DNA from: Hyalangium gracile
Lineage (GTDB): Bacteria; Myxococcota; Myxococcia; Myxococcales; Myxococcaceae
Length of the DNA: 64,000 nt
Reading direction: 5' to 3'
NCBI RefSeq assembly: GCF_020103725.1
Contig: NZ_JAHXBG010000003.1
Span: 1-64,000, forward strand
In this document: one piece after another, positions 35,297 to 44,141 of the stretch
Layout: every line of letters begins with the position of its first letter
Position numbering within the stretch: the stretch's first letter is position 1
Program-made: the position numbers and the translations under genes
Notes under the pieces: model-generated
The model's database searches: none
What the model was told of the DNA's origin: nothing
Seen by the model: the letters and a program-made list of their open reading frames with translations, nothing else

Positions 35297-35961
35297 GCCG
35301 CGGGCGTATCCAGGGAGCGCCAGAGGTACCAGCTCGCCACCGTGCGCCAGGGCCGCCAGCGCTCGCCGTACTCCAGCACCTCGCGCGGGCGCGGCGACTC
35401 CTCCAGGCCCCGCATCAGCATGAAGCCCTTGCGGATGGCGAAGTCATCCACCGGCAGCACGTCCGGCCGTCCGAGCCGGAAGATGAGCAGCATCTCCACC
35501 GTCCACTGACCGATTCCACGCACCTGCGTGAAGCGCTCGATGAGCTCCGCGTCGCTCAGCCGGCGGACCTCGGCCAGCGTGGGCACCGCGCCCTCTCGCG
35601 TCTTCCGCGCCAGGTCCTTCACCGCCGCGGCCTTGGCGGCCGACAGCCCCGCCTCGCGCAGCGCCGTGTCCGGGGTGGCCAGCAGCGCCTCGGGCGTGAA
35701 GCCGGGCCCCTTGCCCACCCGCTCGCAGAGCCGGCCGAAGATGGTGGCCGCCGCGCGGCCGTGGAGCTGCTGGTAGACGATGGACTCGGCCAGCGCCGCG
35801 AACGGGCTGTGCAGCGGCCGCAGCTCGAGCCGGAAGGGCCCCACCCGCCGCATCAGCTCCGCCAGGTGGGGATCCGCGCGGCCCAGCGCCCGGCGGGCCG
35901 CGGGAGTGAAGGCTTCAGGAAGCAGCGGAACAGCGGCGACTGCGCGCGAGGTGGCGGACAT
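35191..35961 (-). CDS. DNA-3-methyladenine glycosylase (AlkA-type, HhH-GPD)
   Basis: About 256 residues (ATG at 35961; a GTG at 35979 is possible). Base-excision repair enzyme of the HhH-GPD superfamily. The hairpin is VRGIGQWTVEM, followed about 20 residues later by the catalytic Asp in LPVDD. ESIVYQQLHGRAA is the typical helix of bacterial AlkA proteins. It would remove alkylated purines from DNA. The last 35 residues are Ser/Arg-rich and lie in the region overlapping the convergent gene, so they are probably a disordered tail. Confidence 0.9.
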   Translation of the reverse strand: MSATSRAVAAVPLLPEAFTPAARRALGRADPHLAELMRRVGPFRLELRPLHSPFAALAESIVYQQLHGRAAATIFGRLCERVGKGPGFTPEALLATPDTALREAGLSAAKAAAVKDLARKTREGAVPTLAEVRRLSDAELIERFTQVRGIGQWTVEMLLIFRLGRPDVLPVDDFAIRKGFMLMRGLEESPRPREVLEYGERWRPWRTVASWYLWRSLDTPAAQETSSVAASRRPQSPQARRSKPRTSSSVTGRKSP

Positions 35962-36004
35962 GGCGAGCCATGCTGCCACCCCGGCGCGAGGACTGCACGC
36001 AAGT

Positions 36005-36493
36005 TCAGATGGGAGCCGCCTCGTCCGTCTGCATCGGCACTTCGTTGCGCGGCTCGGTCTTCATCAGCTCCTCGAACTCCGCCTTCATCTGGACGCCGAG
36101 CGCCAGGAGCTGGTCGTCGTTGAGGATGCGCCGCACCATCGGGAAGAGCTCCTCCTCCTCCTCCTCGACGTGGTGCTCGACGTTCTCCTTGAGCACCTTC
36201 ATCTTCGCGTCGAAGTTCTCGTCGGTCGGCGCCATGTCGAGCAGGTCCGCGATGAAGCGCTTGACGCCCAGGTGCTCCTCCAGGGCCTCGCGGACGAGAG
36301 CCTCGCTCTTGTCCGTCTTGATGGAGGGATAGAAGTACTGCTCCTCGATGGTGGCGTGGGCCGAGAGCCGGTCGGCGATCATGATGAAGAGCTCTCGGCG
36401 CTCGGCGGAAGCTCCGTCGTCCAGCTTCTCGAACTTCTTGAAGAGCTTGCTCACCTCTTCGTGCTGTTCCTTGAGCAGATCAAGCGCGTTCAT
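36005..36493 (-). CDS. Hemerythrin HHE domain protein
   Basis: 162-residue four-helix protein. The iron-binding pattern is visible: His in KEQHEEV, HATIEEQYFYP, EEHLGVK and VEHHVEEEEEELFP. The family binds a di-iron centre and responds to oxygen, nitric oxide or iron. The ATG overlaps the stop of the Rieske oxidoreductase gene (ATGA), so both are made together, suggesting joint action in redox or oxygen handling. Confidence 0.9.
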   Translation of the reverse strand: MNALDLLKEQHEEVSKLFKKFEKLDDGASAERRELFIMIADRLSAHATIEEQYFYPSIKTDKSEALVREALEEHLGVKRFIADLLDMAPTDENFDAKMKVLKENVEHHVEEEEEELFPMVRRILNDDQLLALGVQMKAEFEELMKTEPRNEVPMQTDEAAPI

Positions 36494-38046
36494 CGGTCGT
36501 CTCCGTGCGTGGTGTTGGGTGAAGCATTCGAGGCCTCCGCGGGCAGCTTCTTGGAGGCGAGATCCTTGACGGCCGGGCCGTTGAGCACCTTGCCGGTGGG
36601 GCTGTAGCGGGCGCCGTGGCAGGGGCAGTCCCAGGAGCGCTCGGCGCGGTTCCAGTGCACGTGGCAGCCCAGGTGCGTGCACACCGGCGAGACGGCATGG
36701 CAGGCGCCGCCCTCCTCGCGGTAGACGGCCACCTTCCGCCCCTCCACCTCGAGGATCTTCCCCTCGCCCGGCGCCACCTCGGACAGCGCGTGCCCGGCCG
36801 GCCGCGAGAGCCGATCCGCGACGAAGTGGAAGGCCACCTCCGCGTTCTCCTGGATGAAGTCCCTGGCGCCCGCCCTCACCTTCACGCGCGTGGCGTCATG
36901 GAGCGCGGCGTACGGGTTCTCCCGCCCGAGGATGAGATCCGAGAGGATCATCGCGGACAGCGTGCCCCACGTCATGCCCGTGCCGGAGAAGCCCGTGGCC
37001 ACGTACGTGTGCCGCGAGGCGCTGTTCCGGCCGATGTACGCCAGCCCGTCCGCCGGCTCGATGACCTGGCCGGACCACCGGTGGGTGATGCGCGTGACGG
37101 GGAAGAGCCGGCGCGTGTACGCCTCGAGCGCCGCGAAGTGCCGCTCCGTGTCCTCCTCCGTGCCGACCTTGTGGTCCTCGCCGCCGACGATGAGGTAGTC
37201 CGCCCCGTCGATGCGCTGCGTGCGGATGTAGTGGTACGGGTCCTGGCTGTCGTAATAGAGGCCCGGCTCCAGCGGCGCGTTGAGCGGCCCCGCCACCGAA
37301 TAGGTGCGGTAGGGGTAGAGCTTGGTGTGCATGAACACGCGGTTGAGCGGCGTGGTCGTCGCCTCCACCACGTCCGTGGCCAGCACGGTGCCGTGCTCGG
37401 TGACGACGCGGCAGGGCGCGCCGTCCTGCACGTCCACCACGCGCGTGTCCTCGTAGATGAGGCAGCCTTCCTTCTCGAGGCGCTCGGCCATCGCGAGCAG
37501 GTAGGACCGCGGGTGGAAGAGCGCCTGGTTCTCCAGTCGCAGCGCGCCCTTCACCGGGTACGGCAGCGGCACGTCCCGCGAGAAGCTGGCCTGCAGCCCC
37601 AGCTCGCGCGCCGCGGCCACCTCCTTCTCGATGTCTCGCAGCTGACTGTCCGTCTCCGCGTAGCGGAACATCGGCACGCGCTGGAAGCCGCAGTCCACGC
37701 CCAGCTCCTCCACCAGCGCGGCGATCTGCTCGATGGACGCGCGGCTGGAGGCGGCCGCCAGCCGCGCCCCCTTCTCCCCGAAGTCCGAGCGCAGCGTGTA
37801 GTAGGGGGTGTCCAGCAGCTCGGTGAGGTGCGCGGTCGTCTGTCCGGTCTGCCCGGTGAGCAGCCGGTTCATCTCCAGCACCACCACCTTCTTGCCCGCC
37901 CGCTGGAGGAGCCACGCCGTGGTCAGGCCCGCGATGCCAGCGCCCACCACCGCCACGTCCACCGTCAGGTCCCCCGCCAGCGCCGGAAAGCGGCGGCCCG
38001 GGGCCGTCGTCGTCCAGAGCGATTTGTGGATCCGCTCTTCGGTCAT
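36490..38046 (-). CDS. FAD-dependent oxidoreductase with C-terminal Rieske domain
   Basis: 518 residues. An FAD-binding GAGIAGLTTAW motif at about 35-45 begins a DAO-type oxidoreductase domain that extends to about 390. A Rieske 2Fe-2S domain follows (about 430-500), with ligands in CTHLGC and CPCHG. Such fusions occur in many bacteria; their substrates are mostly unknown. It is the first gene of a two-gene unit with the hemerythrin and is divergent from the gas-vesicle-like operon. Confidence 0.9.
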   Translation of the reverse strand: MTEERIHKSLWTTTAPGRRFPALAGDLTVDVAVVGAGIAGLTTAWLLQRAGKKVVVLEMNRLLTGQTGQTTAHLTELLDTPYYTLRSDFGEKGARLAAASSRASIEQIAALVEELGVDCGFQRVPMFRYAETDSQLRDIEKEVAAARELGLQASFSRDVPLPYPVKGALRLENQALFHPRSYLLAMAERLEKEGCLIYEDTRVVDVQDGAPCRVVTEHGTVLATDVVEATTTPLNRVFMHTKLYPYRTYSVAGPLNAPLEPGLYYDSQDPYHYIRTQRIDGADYLIVGGEDHKVGTEEDTERHFAALEAYTRRLFPVTRITHRWSGQVIEPADGLAYIGRNSASRHTYVATGFSGTGMTWGTLSAMILSDLILGRENPYAALHDATRVKVRAGARDFIQENAEVAFHFVADRLSRPAGHALSEVAPGEGKILEVEGRKVAVYREEGGACHAVSPVCTHLGCHVHWNRAERSWDCPCHGARYSPTGKVLNGPAVKDLASKKLPAEASNASPNTTHGDDR

Positions 38047-38268
38047 GCCCCAAGGCTAGGGATCCCCCCAGGGGCTGGTAAGCCAGCAGCCATGGCTCGC
38101 ACGCCCGCCTGCCCGGCGGGCCCGACATTGGACAGGGTGTGTGCGAGGCAACAGACTGAGACAGGAGCTGTTGGCAATTCACGCGCTTGCGCCGAAACCC
38201 TGGAGTGGCTGGGGGGACGACGCGGTATGAAGGAGACGGGTGGTTGGCCCCACCGCCAGGAGTGCAGG

Positions 38269-38478
38269 ATGCCTGTCGCGAGAAACCCAGGAAGCACCAG
38301 TCTCGTCGATATCCTGGATCGGGTCCTGGATCAGGGCATCCGGTTCGAGGGCGGGGTGCGCCCCCCGCTGATGGAGGGCCGCACGCCCGAGGAGCAGGGC
38401 CGCATCGTCGTCGCGGCCGTGGAGACCCACCTGGAGCATCCCCAGAGTGCACCGGGGAAGACGGGAACCGGAGCCTAG
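38269..38478 (+). CDS. GvpA-like mini-protein
   Basis: 69-residue protein. SLVDILDRVLDQGI (about 11-24) and RIVVAAVETHLE (about 44-55) align with the two conserved halves of the gas vesicle shell family GvpA/GvpJ (SLAxVLDRxLDKGI ... RIVIASVETYLK). Between them the usual hydrophobic VSLVGIELLTIE strand is replaced by a polar Pro/Glu-rich segment, so it is unlikely to build a normal shell lattice. AGGAG lies six bases before the ATG; an in-frame ATG at 38227 is an alternative. It is followed by a kinase, receiver and GvpF/L in the same operon. Confidence 0.75.
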   Translation: MPVARNPGSTSLVDILDRVLDQGIRFEGGVRPPLMEGRTPEEQGRIVVAAVETHLEHPQSAPGKTGTGA

Positions 38479-40171
38479 CGCCTTGCCGTCCACCGCCCCC
38501 CTGACGCCCCCCTCCGCGCCTGGGCTCGAGGCGCGCTCCGAGTCGAGCCCCGCCGGGTCCGATCCCGAGCGGGCCTTGCTGCGGCACCTGGTGGACGCGG
38601 TGTCGGACCCGCTGCTCTTCACCGGCCCCGAGGGGAAGATCCTCATGGCCAATGCCCGCGCCCGCGAGCTGCTCGTGGCGAGCGAGGGAGCCAGCGAGGG
38701 CCGCCGCCGCGCCGTGGAGCTCAACCAGCAGCTGTTCCACACCGCGCTGGTCAGCGCCGCCACCGGGGGCGCCTCGCCCGTGCGCCGCAGGGACCTGTCC
38801 CTGCTGGACCCCATGGAGGGCACGGATCTGCTCTTCGAGCTGGACTGCACCCCGGTCCAGGAGCCTGGCAGCCCTCCGGGGCGGGTGTGCGTGCTGCGCA
38901 ACGTGACGGACCTGGGCCGCGCCACCCGGGCCCTGGGCGAGAGCTACCGGCGCCTGCGGGCCTCGGAGCAGGAGGCGCGCTCGGAGCGGCTGCGGCTGGA
39001 TCTCGTCCTGGACTCGGTGGCAGACCCCATCATCCTCACGGATCCTTCCGGCGGCACGGTGCTGATGAATGATCCGGCCGAGCGCCTCTTCGCCGCCTCG
39101 CATGACAGCGGCGAGGCCACGCGGCGGCGCGCGCACACCAACGACGCGCACCTGTCCTCGTTCCTCTCGCACCTGCTCTCCCCGGGGGGCATGCGGCGCT
39201 GGCGGGGCGAGCTGACCCTGGTGGAGCCGTCCACCGGCGCGCCGCTGCCCATGGAGGCCGTGGCCACCCAGGTGCTGTCGGACCAGGGCGAGCCCACCTC
39301 CATCGTCACCCTGCTGCACGATCGGACCGAGGCGCGAGAGAAGGCCCGGCTCCTGGAGCAGCTGACGACCGCCTCCAACGAGCTGGAGGCCAAGGTCCAC
39401 ACGGCCACCGCGGAGCTGGCCGAGCAGAACGAGAAGCTGCGGCGGCAGGCGCTGCAGCTCGAGCAGGCCAGCGCGGCCAAGTCCCAGTTCCTGGCCAACA
39501 TGTCCCACGAGTTCCGCACCCCGCTCAACGCCATCCTCGGCTACACGAGCATGCTCCTGCAGGGCGTCAACGGAGAGATGACGCCCCAGCAGAAGCGCAA
39601 CCTGGGGCGCATCGACTCCAACGGCCGGCACCTGCTGCAGGTCATCAACGAGATCCTCGACATCACCCGCATCGAGGCGGGGCGGATGCCGCTCAACGAG
39701 ACCGACTTCATGCTCCCGGAGCTCATCCAGGAGGTGATGGCGGAGATGGACCCCATCATCGCGCGCACGAAGCTGGCGGTGAGCACCTCGCTGGAGCCCG
39801 AGCTGCCGGAGCTGCACAGCGACCGGCAGAAGGTGAAGCAGATCGTCCTCAACCTGCTGTCCAACGCGCTGAAGTTCACCCACGAGGGGTCCGTGCAGGT
39901 GATCGCCGCGTATGAGCTGGCGACCTCCACCGTCACCATCTCCGTGAAGGACACGGGCATCGGCATCGCGCCGGAGCACCAGGAGAAGATCTTCGAGGAC
40001 TTCCAGCAGGTCGACAGCTCGCCCACGCGAGCCTACGGGGGCACGGGCCTGGGTCTGTCCATCTGCCGACGTCTCGCCGCGATGATGGGGGGCCGCGTGA
40101 CGGTGCAAAGCGGCCTGAGCCAGGGTTCCAACTTCACACTGCACCTGCCCCGTCGTATGAGGCGCCCATGA
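38447..40171 (+). CDS. PAS-PAS sensor histidine kinase
   Basis: 574-residue soluble kinase without membrane segments. Two PAS-like domains (about 45-155 and 183-295) precede a coiled coil (about 295-345), a HisKA domain with His354 in SHEFRTPL, and a HATPase domain (N-box NLLSNALKF, DTGIGI, GGTGLGL). The GTG start overlaps the GvpA-like gene; a TTG at 38483, just past its stop, is equally plausible. The stop overlaps the receiver start (ATGA), so the pair is a cognate two-component system. Its position between the two gas-vesicle-like genes suggests it senses an internal cue, with PAS domains probably binding a ligand or cofactor. Confidence 0.9.
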   Translation: MHRGRREPEPSALPSTAPLTPPSAPGLEARSESSPAGSDPERALLRHLVDAVSDPLLFTGPEGKILMANARARELLVASEGASEGRRRAVELNQQLFHTALVSAATGGASPVRRRDLSLLDPMEGTDLLFELDCTPVQEPGSPPGRVCVLRNVTDLGRATRALGESYRRLRASEQEARSERLRLDLVLDSVADPIILTDPSGGTVLMNDPAERLFAASHDSGEATRRRAHTNDAHLSSFLSHLLSPGGMRRWRGELTLVEPSTGAPLPMEAVATQVLSDQGEPTSIVTLLHDRTEAREKARLLEQLTTASNELEAKVHTATAELAEQNEKLRRQALQLEQASAAKSQFLANMSHEFRTPLNAILGYTSMLLQGVNGEMTPQQKRNLGRIDSNGRHLLQVINEILDITRIEAGRMPLNETDFMLPELIQEVMAEMDPIIARTKLAVSTSLEPELPELHSDRQKVKQIVLNLLSNALKFTHEGSVQVIAAYELATSTVTISVKDTGIGIAPEHQEKIFEDFQQVDSSPTRAYGGTGLGLSICRRLAAMMGGRVTVQSGLSQGSNFTLHLPRRMRRP

Positions 40172-40560
40172 CGAATTCTCCGGCTGGAGACAAGCCGCTG
40201 GTGCTGGTCGTCGACGACTACCAGGACGCCCGGGAGATGTACGCGGAGTACCTGGAGTTCTCCGGCTTCCGCGTGGCGGAGGCGAAGAACGGGGCCGAGG
40301 CGCTGGACAAGGCCTTCGAGCTGCTGCCGGACATCATCCTGATGGATCTGTCGCTGCCGGTGATCGATGGCTGGGAGGCCACGCGCCGCCTGAAGAACGA
40401 CGAGCGCACGAAGAAGATCCCCGTGGTGGCGCTGACCGGCCACGCGCTCGGCCAGAACGAGGGGGCGCAGGTGGGCTGCGACGCCTTCGTCATCAAGCCG
40501 TGCCTGCCAGACACGCTCGTGGCGGAGGTGAAGCGGGTGCTGGCGACACGGGCGGGGTGA
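40168..40560 (+). CDS. Single-domain response regulator
   Basis: 130-residue receiver domain with no output domain. Phosphoacceptor Asp60 in LMDLSLP, acidic pair Asp16/Asp17, Thr90 and Lys110 are all present. It should accept phosphate from the kinase encoded just upstream and act by protein contact, like CheY-type regulators. Its own stop overlaps the GTG of the next gene (GTGA), so GvpF/L is made in step with it and is a natural candidate target. Confidence 0.92.
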   Translation: MTNSPAGDKPLVLVVDDYQDAREMYAEYLEFSGFRVAEAKNGAEALDKAFELLPDIILMDLSLPVIDGWEATRRLKNDERTKKIPVVALTGHALGQNEGAQVGCDAFVIKPCLPDTLVAEVKRVLATRAG

Positions 40561-41252
40561 GCGCGCTCATGGATCCCTGGGCCGAGCCCTCGGGCTCTCG
40601 CGGCGTCTATGTCTATGGGGTGCTGCGCTCACGAGAGGACCTGAGCTTTGGCGCCATCGGCCTCGGCACACCTCCGGCGGAGGTGGGGACGGTGTGCGAG
40701 GGAGGCCTGGCGGCGGTGGTGTCCGCGGGGCCGGCTGGCGTGCCGGACCCGACGCGGGACAACGTGCTGGCCCACCACCGCGTGCAGGAGGCGGTGATGC
40801 GCGAGCACACGCTGCTGCCCACGGCCTTCGGCCTCACCGTCTCCGGGCGCCAGCAGGTGGTGGAGCTGCTGCGCTCGGCCCATGACGCCTTCACGGACGT
40901 GCTGGCGCGGCTGGAGGGGCAGCTGGAGCTGGGCCTGAAGGTGCTGTGGGATCGCGACCTGATTCCCATGGAGGCGGCCCGGCACGACGCGCAGACCATC
41001 GTGGAGGCCCTGAGGCCGCACGCCACGGCGACGCGGGTGGTGAGCCCCATCGGGGAGCGGATGATCCTCAACGTGGCCTTCCTCGTGGCGCGAGAGCAGG
41101 CGGTGAGCTTCGACGCGAAGGTGCGCTCGCTGGCCGCGCGCTTCGAGCTGCTCACGTTCCAGTACACGGGCCCGTGGGCGCCCTACCACTTCACGGACAT
41201 CCGCCTGCGGCGCGAGCCCGGGGCGCCAGCCCTCCCGTCCGCCTCGGACTGA
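40557..41252 (+). CDS. GvpF/GvpL family gas vesicle protein
   Basis: 231 residues from the overlapping GTG (an ATG at 40569 also fits). The N-terminal GVYVYGV strand, the VLAHHRVQEAVMREHTLLPTAFG block (about 78-100), NVAFLVAR (about 180) and the terminal GPWAPYHF are hallmarks of GvpF/GvpL, accessory proteins required for gas vesicle assembly. No gvpN, gvpO, gvpK, gvpG or full-length gvpA is in the window. The protein may assemble a non-buoyant or filamentous structure with the GvpA-like partner. Confidence 0.88.
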   Translation: MSALMDPWAEPSGSRGVYVYGVLRSREDLSFGAIGLGTPPAEVGTVCEGGLAAVVSAGPAGVPDPTRDNVLAHHRVQEAVMREHTLLPTAFGLTVSGRQQVVELLRSAHDAFTDVLARLEGQLELGLKVLWDRDLIPMEAARHDAQTIVEALRPHATATRVVSPIGERMILNVAFLVAREQAVSFDAKVRSLAARFELLTFQYTGPWAPYHFTDIRLRREPGAPALPSASD

Positions 41253-41258
41253 GGGCGC

Positions 41259-42095
41259 TCAGCGCGGCCCCAGCGCCGTGCCGCAGTGCTTGCAGTACAC
41301 GGCGTCCTGATCGTGGCCGTACGCGGCGCAGCCGGGGCAGGCCTGGGTGTCCACGTGCCTGCGGGAGGCCGCGGCCAGCTCCACGGAGACGATGCCCGTG
41401 GGCACCGCGAGGATTCCGTAGCCGGCGACCATCAGCAGCGACGCGATGAACTGCCCCACCACCGTCTTGGGGGTGATGTCGCCAAAGCCCACCGTCGTCA
41501 TGGTCACCACGGCCCAGTACATGCCGCGCGGGATGCTGTCGAAGCCGTTCTTCTCGCCCTCCACCAGGTACATGAGCGCGCCCATGATGACGACGGTGCT
41601 CATGACGCCGCAGAGGAAGACGATGATCTTCTGACGGCTGGCGCGCAGCGCCGTGAGGAGGATCTCCGCCTGCCCCAGGAAGCTGGCGAGCTTGAGCACC
41701 CGGAAGATGCGCAGCAGGCGCAGCACCCGGATGACCAGCAGCGACTGGGCCCCCGGCAGCAGCAGGCTCAGGTAGGTGGGGAGGATGGCGATCAGGTCCA
41801 CCACCCCGAAGAAGCTGGTCGCGTACCGCCAGGGCTTGAGGACGGACACCAGCCGCAGCAGGTACTCGAAGGTGAAGAGGACGGTGAAGCCCCACTCCGC
41901 CGCGCGCAGCTCCTCCCCGAAGCGCTCGCGGATGGGGGCCACGCTCTCCAGCGCCACCGTGGCGACGCTCAGGAGGATGGCGCACAGCAGGACGACATCG
42001 AAGAGCTTTCCAGCGGGTGTGTCCGCCTCGAAGACGATCTCGTGGAGGCGGTGCCGGAAGCCGCTGGGAGGACTCTGCTCGGAGTGCGTGGCCAC
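41259..42095 (-). CDS. Voltage-gated K+ channel (Kv type) with C-terminal zinc ribbon
   Basis: 278-residue six-helix channel. The S4 segment carries regularly spaced Arg (RVLRLLRIFRVLKL), and the pore has the selectivity filter TVGFGD near residue 200. Instead of a cytoplasmic RCK domain, the C-terminus ends in a rubredoxin-like zinc ribbon (CPGC and CKHC, about 253-273). It would conduct K+ across the inner membrane in response to voltage; the ribbon may couple gating to a partner, metal or redox state. GTG start. It converges on the GvpF/L gene with six bases between. Confidence 0.9.
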   Translation of the reverse strand: MATHSEQSPPSGFRHRLHEIVFEADTPAGKLFDVVLLCAILLSVATVALESVAPIRERFGEELRAAEWGFTVLFTFEYLLRLVSVLKPWRYATSFFGVVDLIAILPTYLSLLLPGAQSLLVIRVLRLLRIFRVLKLASFLGQAEILLTALRASRQKIIVFLCGVMSTVVIMGALMYLVEGEKNGFDSIPRGMYWAVVTMTTVGFGDITPKTVVGQFIASLLMVAGYGILAVPTGIVSVELAAASRRHVDTQACPGCAAYGHDQDAVYCKHCGTALGPR

Positions 42096-42162
42096 GGGTC
42101 CAGTCTACCCGGAGCCGGTGGCGGGCCACGCATTCCTCTGGAGGCGTGGCCTCGCGGGCAGC

Positions 42163-43041
42163 TCAACGCAGCGTCATCAGCCAGTCCACGAAGACTCGCG
42201 CCGATGCCCGCAGTCGTCGATGGGAGGGATACACCACGTAGTACCCGAACCTTGCCTTCACCGACGGCCCCGGCAGCCGCACCAGCCGCCCCTCGGCCAG
42301 ATACGGTGTCGCGATCTTCTCTCGAGCCAGCGCCGCGCCGAGCCCGAAGGCGGCCGCGTTCAAGGCATCCGTCGTGTCGCTGAATCGGTAACGCTCGTCG
42401 AGTTTGACGCCATGCACGCCGACGGCGCGGAACCAGTCGTGCCAGCCCTGCCGCGAGAGATCAGCGATCAACGGCAGCCGCGCGATGTGCTCGGGCTCCG
42501 TGATGCTGGCCAACCCCGGCAGCTTCGGCGAGGTGACCGGGAACAAGGTCTCGTCCATGAGGTGATGGGCCGTCAGCCCCGGCCAGTGCCCGGCCCCATG
42601 GCGGATGGCCAGATCAGGTCCCCCATCCTCGAAGCGCGTCAGCGCCGCCTCGGTATCCACGGTGAGCCGGATGCGTGGCTGCGCGGCCATGAACGCCGGC
42701 AGGCGCGGCAGCAGCCAGCAGTAGGTCAGCGAGTGCAGGGTGGAGATGCGCACGACATCCTGCTCCTCTCGCGCCGCGCGCAGGCCCCGCAGCACGCTGT
42801 CCACGTCGGCCAGCGCGGTGCCGGCGGCGTCGGCGAGCTGGCGCCCCTCGGCGGTCAAGGTCACCCCCCGCGCGTGGCGCTGGAACAGGGGCACCTCCAG
42901 CTGCGCTTCGAGCCTGCGCACATGGTGGCTGACGGCGCTCGCCGTGAGGTGCAGTTCCTCGGCGGCGTGGGCGAAGTTCTGGTGGCGGGCGGCGGCTTCG
43001 AACGCCGCAAGGGCTGGGAGCCAGTCGGGACGCAGGGCCAT
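42163..43041 (-). CDS. LysR-type transcriptional regulator
   Basis: 292 residues. The winged HTH (about 5-65) contains the family helix AAEELHLTASAVSHHVRRLE, and the ligand-binding domain follows (about 90-290), closest in form to the GcvA/AmpR subgroup. It is divergent from an EamA exporter gene across 140 bases, the standard layout in which a LysR protein controls its neighbour and itself. The co-inducer is not readable from sequence. Confidence 0.92.
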   Translation of the reverse strand: MALRPDWLPALAAFEAAARHQNFAHAAEELHLTASAVSHHVRRLEAQLEVPLFQRHARGVTLTAEGRQLADAAGTALADVDSVLRGLRAAREEQDVVRISTLHSLTYCWLLPRLPAFMAAQPRIRLTVDTEAALTRFEDGGPDLAIRHGAGHWPGLTAHHLMDETLFPVTSPKLPGLASITEPEHIARLPLIADLSRQGWHDWFRAVGVHGVKLDERYRFSDTTDALNAAAFGLGAALAREKIATPYLAEGRLVRLPGPSVKARFGYYVVYPSHRRLRASARVFVDWLMTLR

Positions 43042-43181
43042 GGATGAGCCTCAAATCTGGTTTGTGTCTGACCTCAATAGGATGCGCTTGTGCCTCTAAT
43101 TCGCGCCGACTAATCAGTACGCAGTCTAGCCACAAAGCGAATGGTTGCCGCAGCCTTCGCTCATCTCACCGGAGTCCTCCC

Positions 43182-44081
43182 ATGCGCTCGATCGATGCAG
43201 TCCCGGTTCCCCTGGACGCGCCCAACACCCAGGCCTGGAGGACCCCGCTGGAGCTGGCCCTGCTCGGCGCCATCTGGGGCGCGTCCTTCATGTTCATGCG
43301 CGTGGCCGCCAAGGACTTCGGCGCCGTGCCGCTCGTCGAGCTCCGGCTGGGGCTGGGGGCGCTGGTGCTGATGCCGTTCCTGTGGCGCGCGCGCGCCTCG
43401 ATGACCCTGAAGCACTGGCCCATGCTCGTGCTGGTCGGCGCGATCAACTCGGCCATCCCCTTCGTGCTGTTCGCCTGGGCCGCTCAGCGCGCGCCAGCGG
43501 GCGTCGGCGCGATCGCCAACTCGATGGCGGTGCTGTTCACAGCGCTGGTGGGCTTCCTCTTCTTCGGGGAGAAGATCGGCACGCGCCGCGCGATCGCGCT
43601 GGCGGCCGGCTTCGTCGGCGTCGTGGTGCTCGCCAGTGGCAAGGCCGCGGGCGCGAGCGTTGGCTCGGCGGTGGCCGCGGGCGCGACCGCGGCGTTCCTG
43701 TACGGTATTGGCGGGAACCTGGTGCGCAGGCACCTGAGCGGTCTGCCGCCGTCCGCGGTGGCCGCCGCCACGCTCGGCACCGCGGCCTTGATGGTGCTGC
43801 CGTTCGCCATCACGCAGTGGCCGCAGCATGAGATCCCCGCCAGGTCGTGGTTCGCCGCGGGGATGATCGGCGTGCTCTGCACGGGCGTCGCCTACGCCAT
43901 GTTCTATCGCCTGATTCAGCGCATCGGCGCCGGCAGCGCGGCCACCGTGACCTACCTCGTCCCGCTGTTCGGCGTGGCGTGGGCGTGGCTGCTGCTCGAC
44001 GAGCCTTTGACGTTGACCATGGGCATCGCCGGCTCGATCATCCTCGGCAGTGTGGCGCTGAGCCAGCGCTCGACGCGCTGA
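43182..44081 (+). CDS. EamA/DMT family exporter
   Basis: 299-residue inner-membrane protein with ten predicted helices in two repeated EamA halves (about 20-150 and 165-295). GGAG seven bases before the ATG supports the start. The family exports metabolites or amino acids; the divergent LysR gene is its likely regulator. Confidence 0.9.
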   Translation: MRSIDAVPVPLDAPNTQAWRTPLELALLGAIWGASFMFMRVAAKDFGAVPLVELRLGLGALVLMPFLWRARASMTLKHWPMLVLVGAINSAIPFVLFAWAAQRAPAGVGAIANSMAVLFTALVGFLFFGEKIGTRRAIALAAGFVGVVVLASGKAAGASVGSAVAAGATAAFLYGIGGNLVRRHLSGLPPSAVAAATLGTAALMVLPFAITQWPQHEIPARSWFAAGMIGVLCTGVAYAMFYRLIQRIGAGSAATVTYLVPLFGVAWAWLLLDEPLTLTMGIAGSIILGSVALSQRSTR

Positions 44082-44141
44082 CTCGCCGCGCCGCCTTCCC
44101 GGCGCACCCATGGCGTGCGCCTGAAGCGCTCCGAGGAAGAG

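Noticed and set aside
38172-38187. TGGCAATTCACGCGCT before the GvpA-like gene as a sigma-54 promoter
   Set aside because: The GG-N10-GC spacing is met but the -12 box (GCGCT) is poor and the -24 box is not consensus; too weak to claim.
36896-40144. A 1082-codon minus-strand frame opposite the kinase
   Set aside because: It runs across two unrelated genes in the wrong frame, and the histidine kinase motifs on the other strand are complete.
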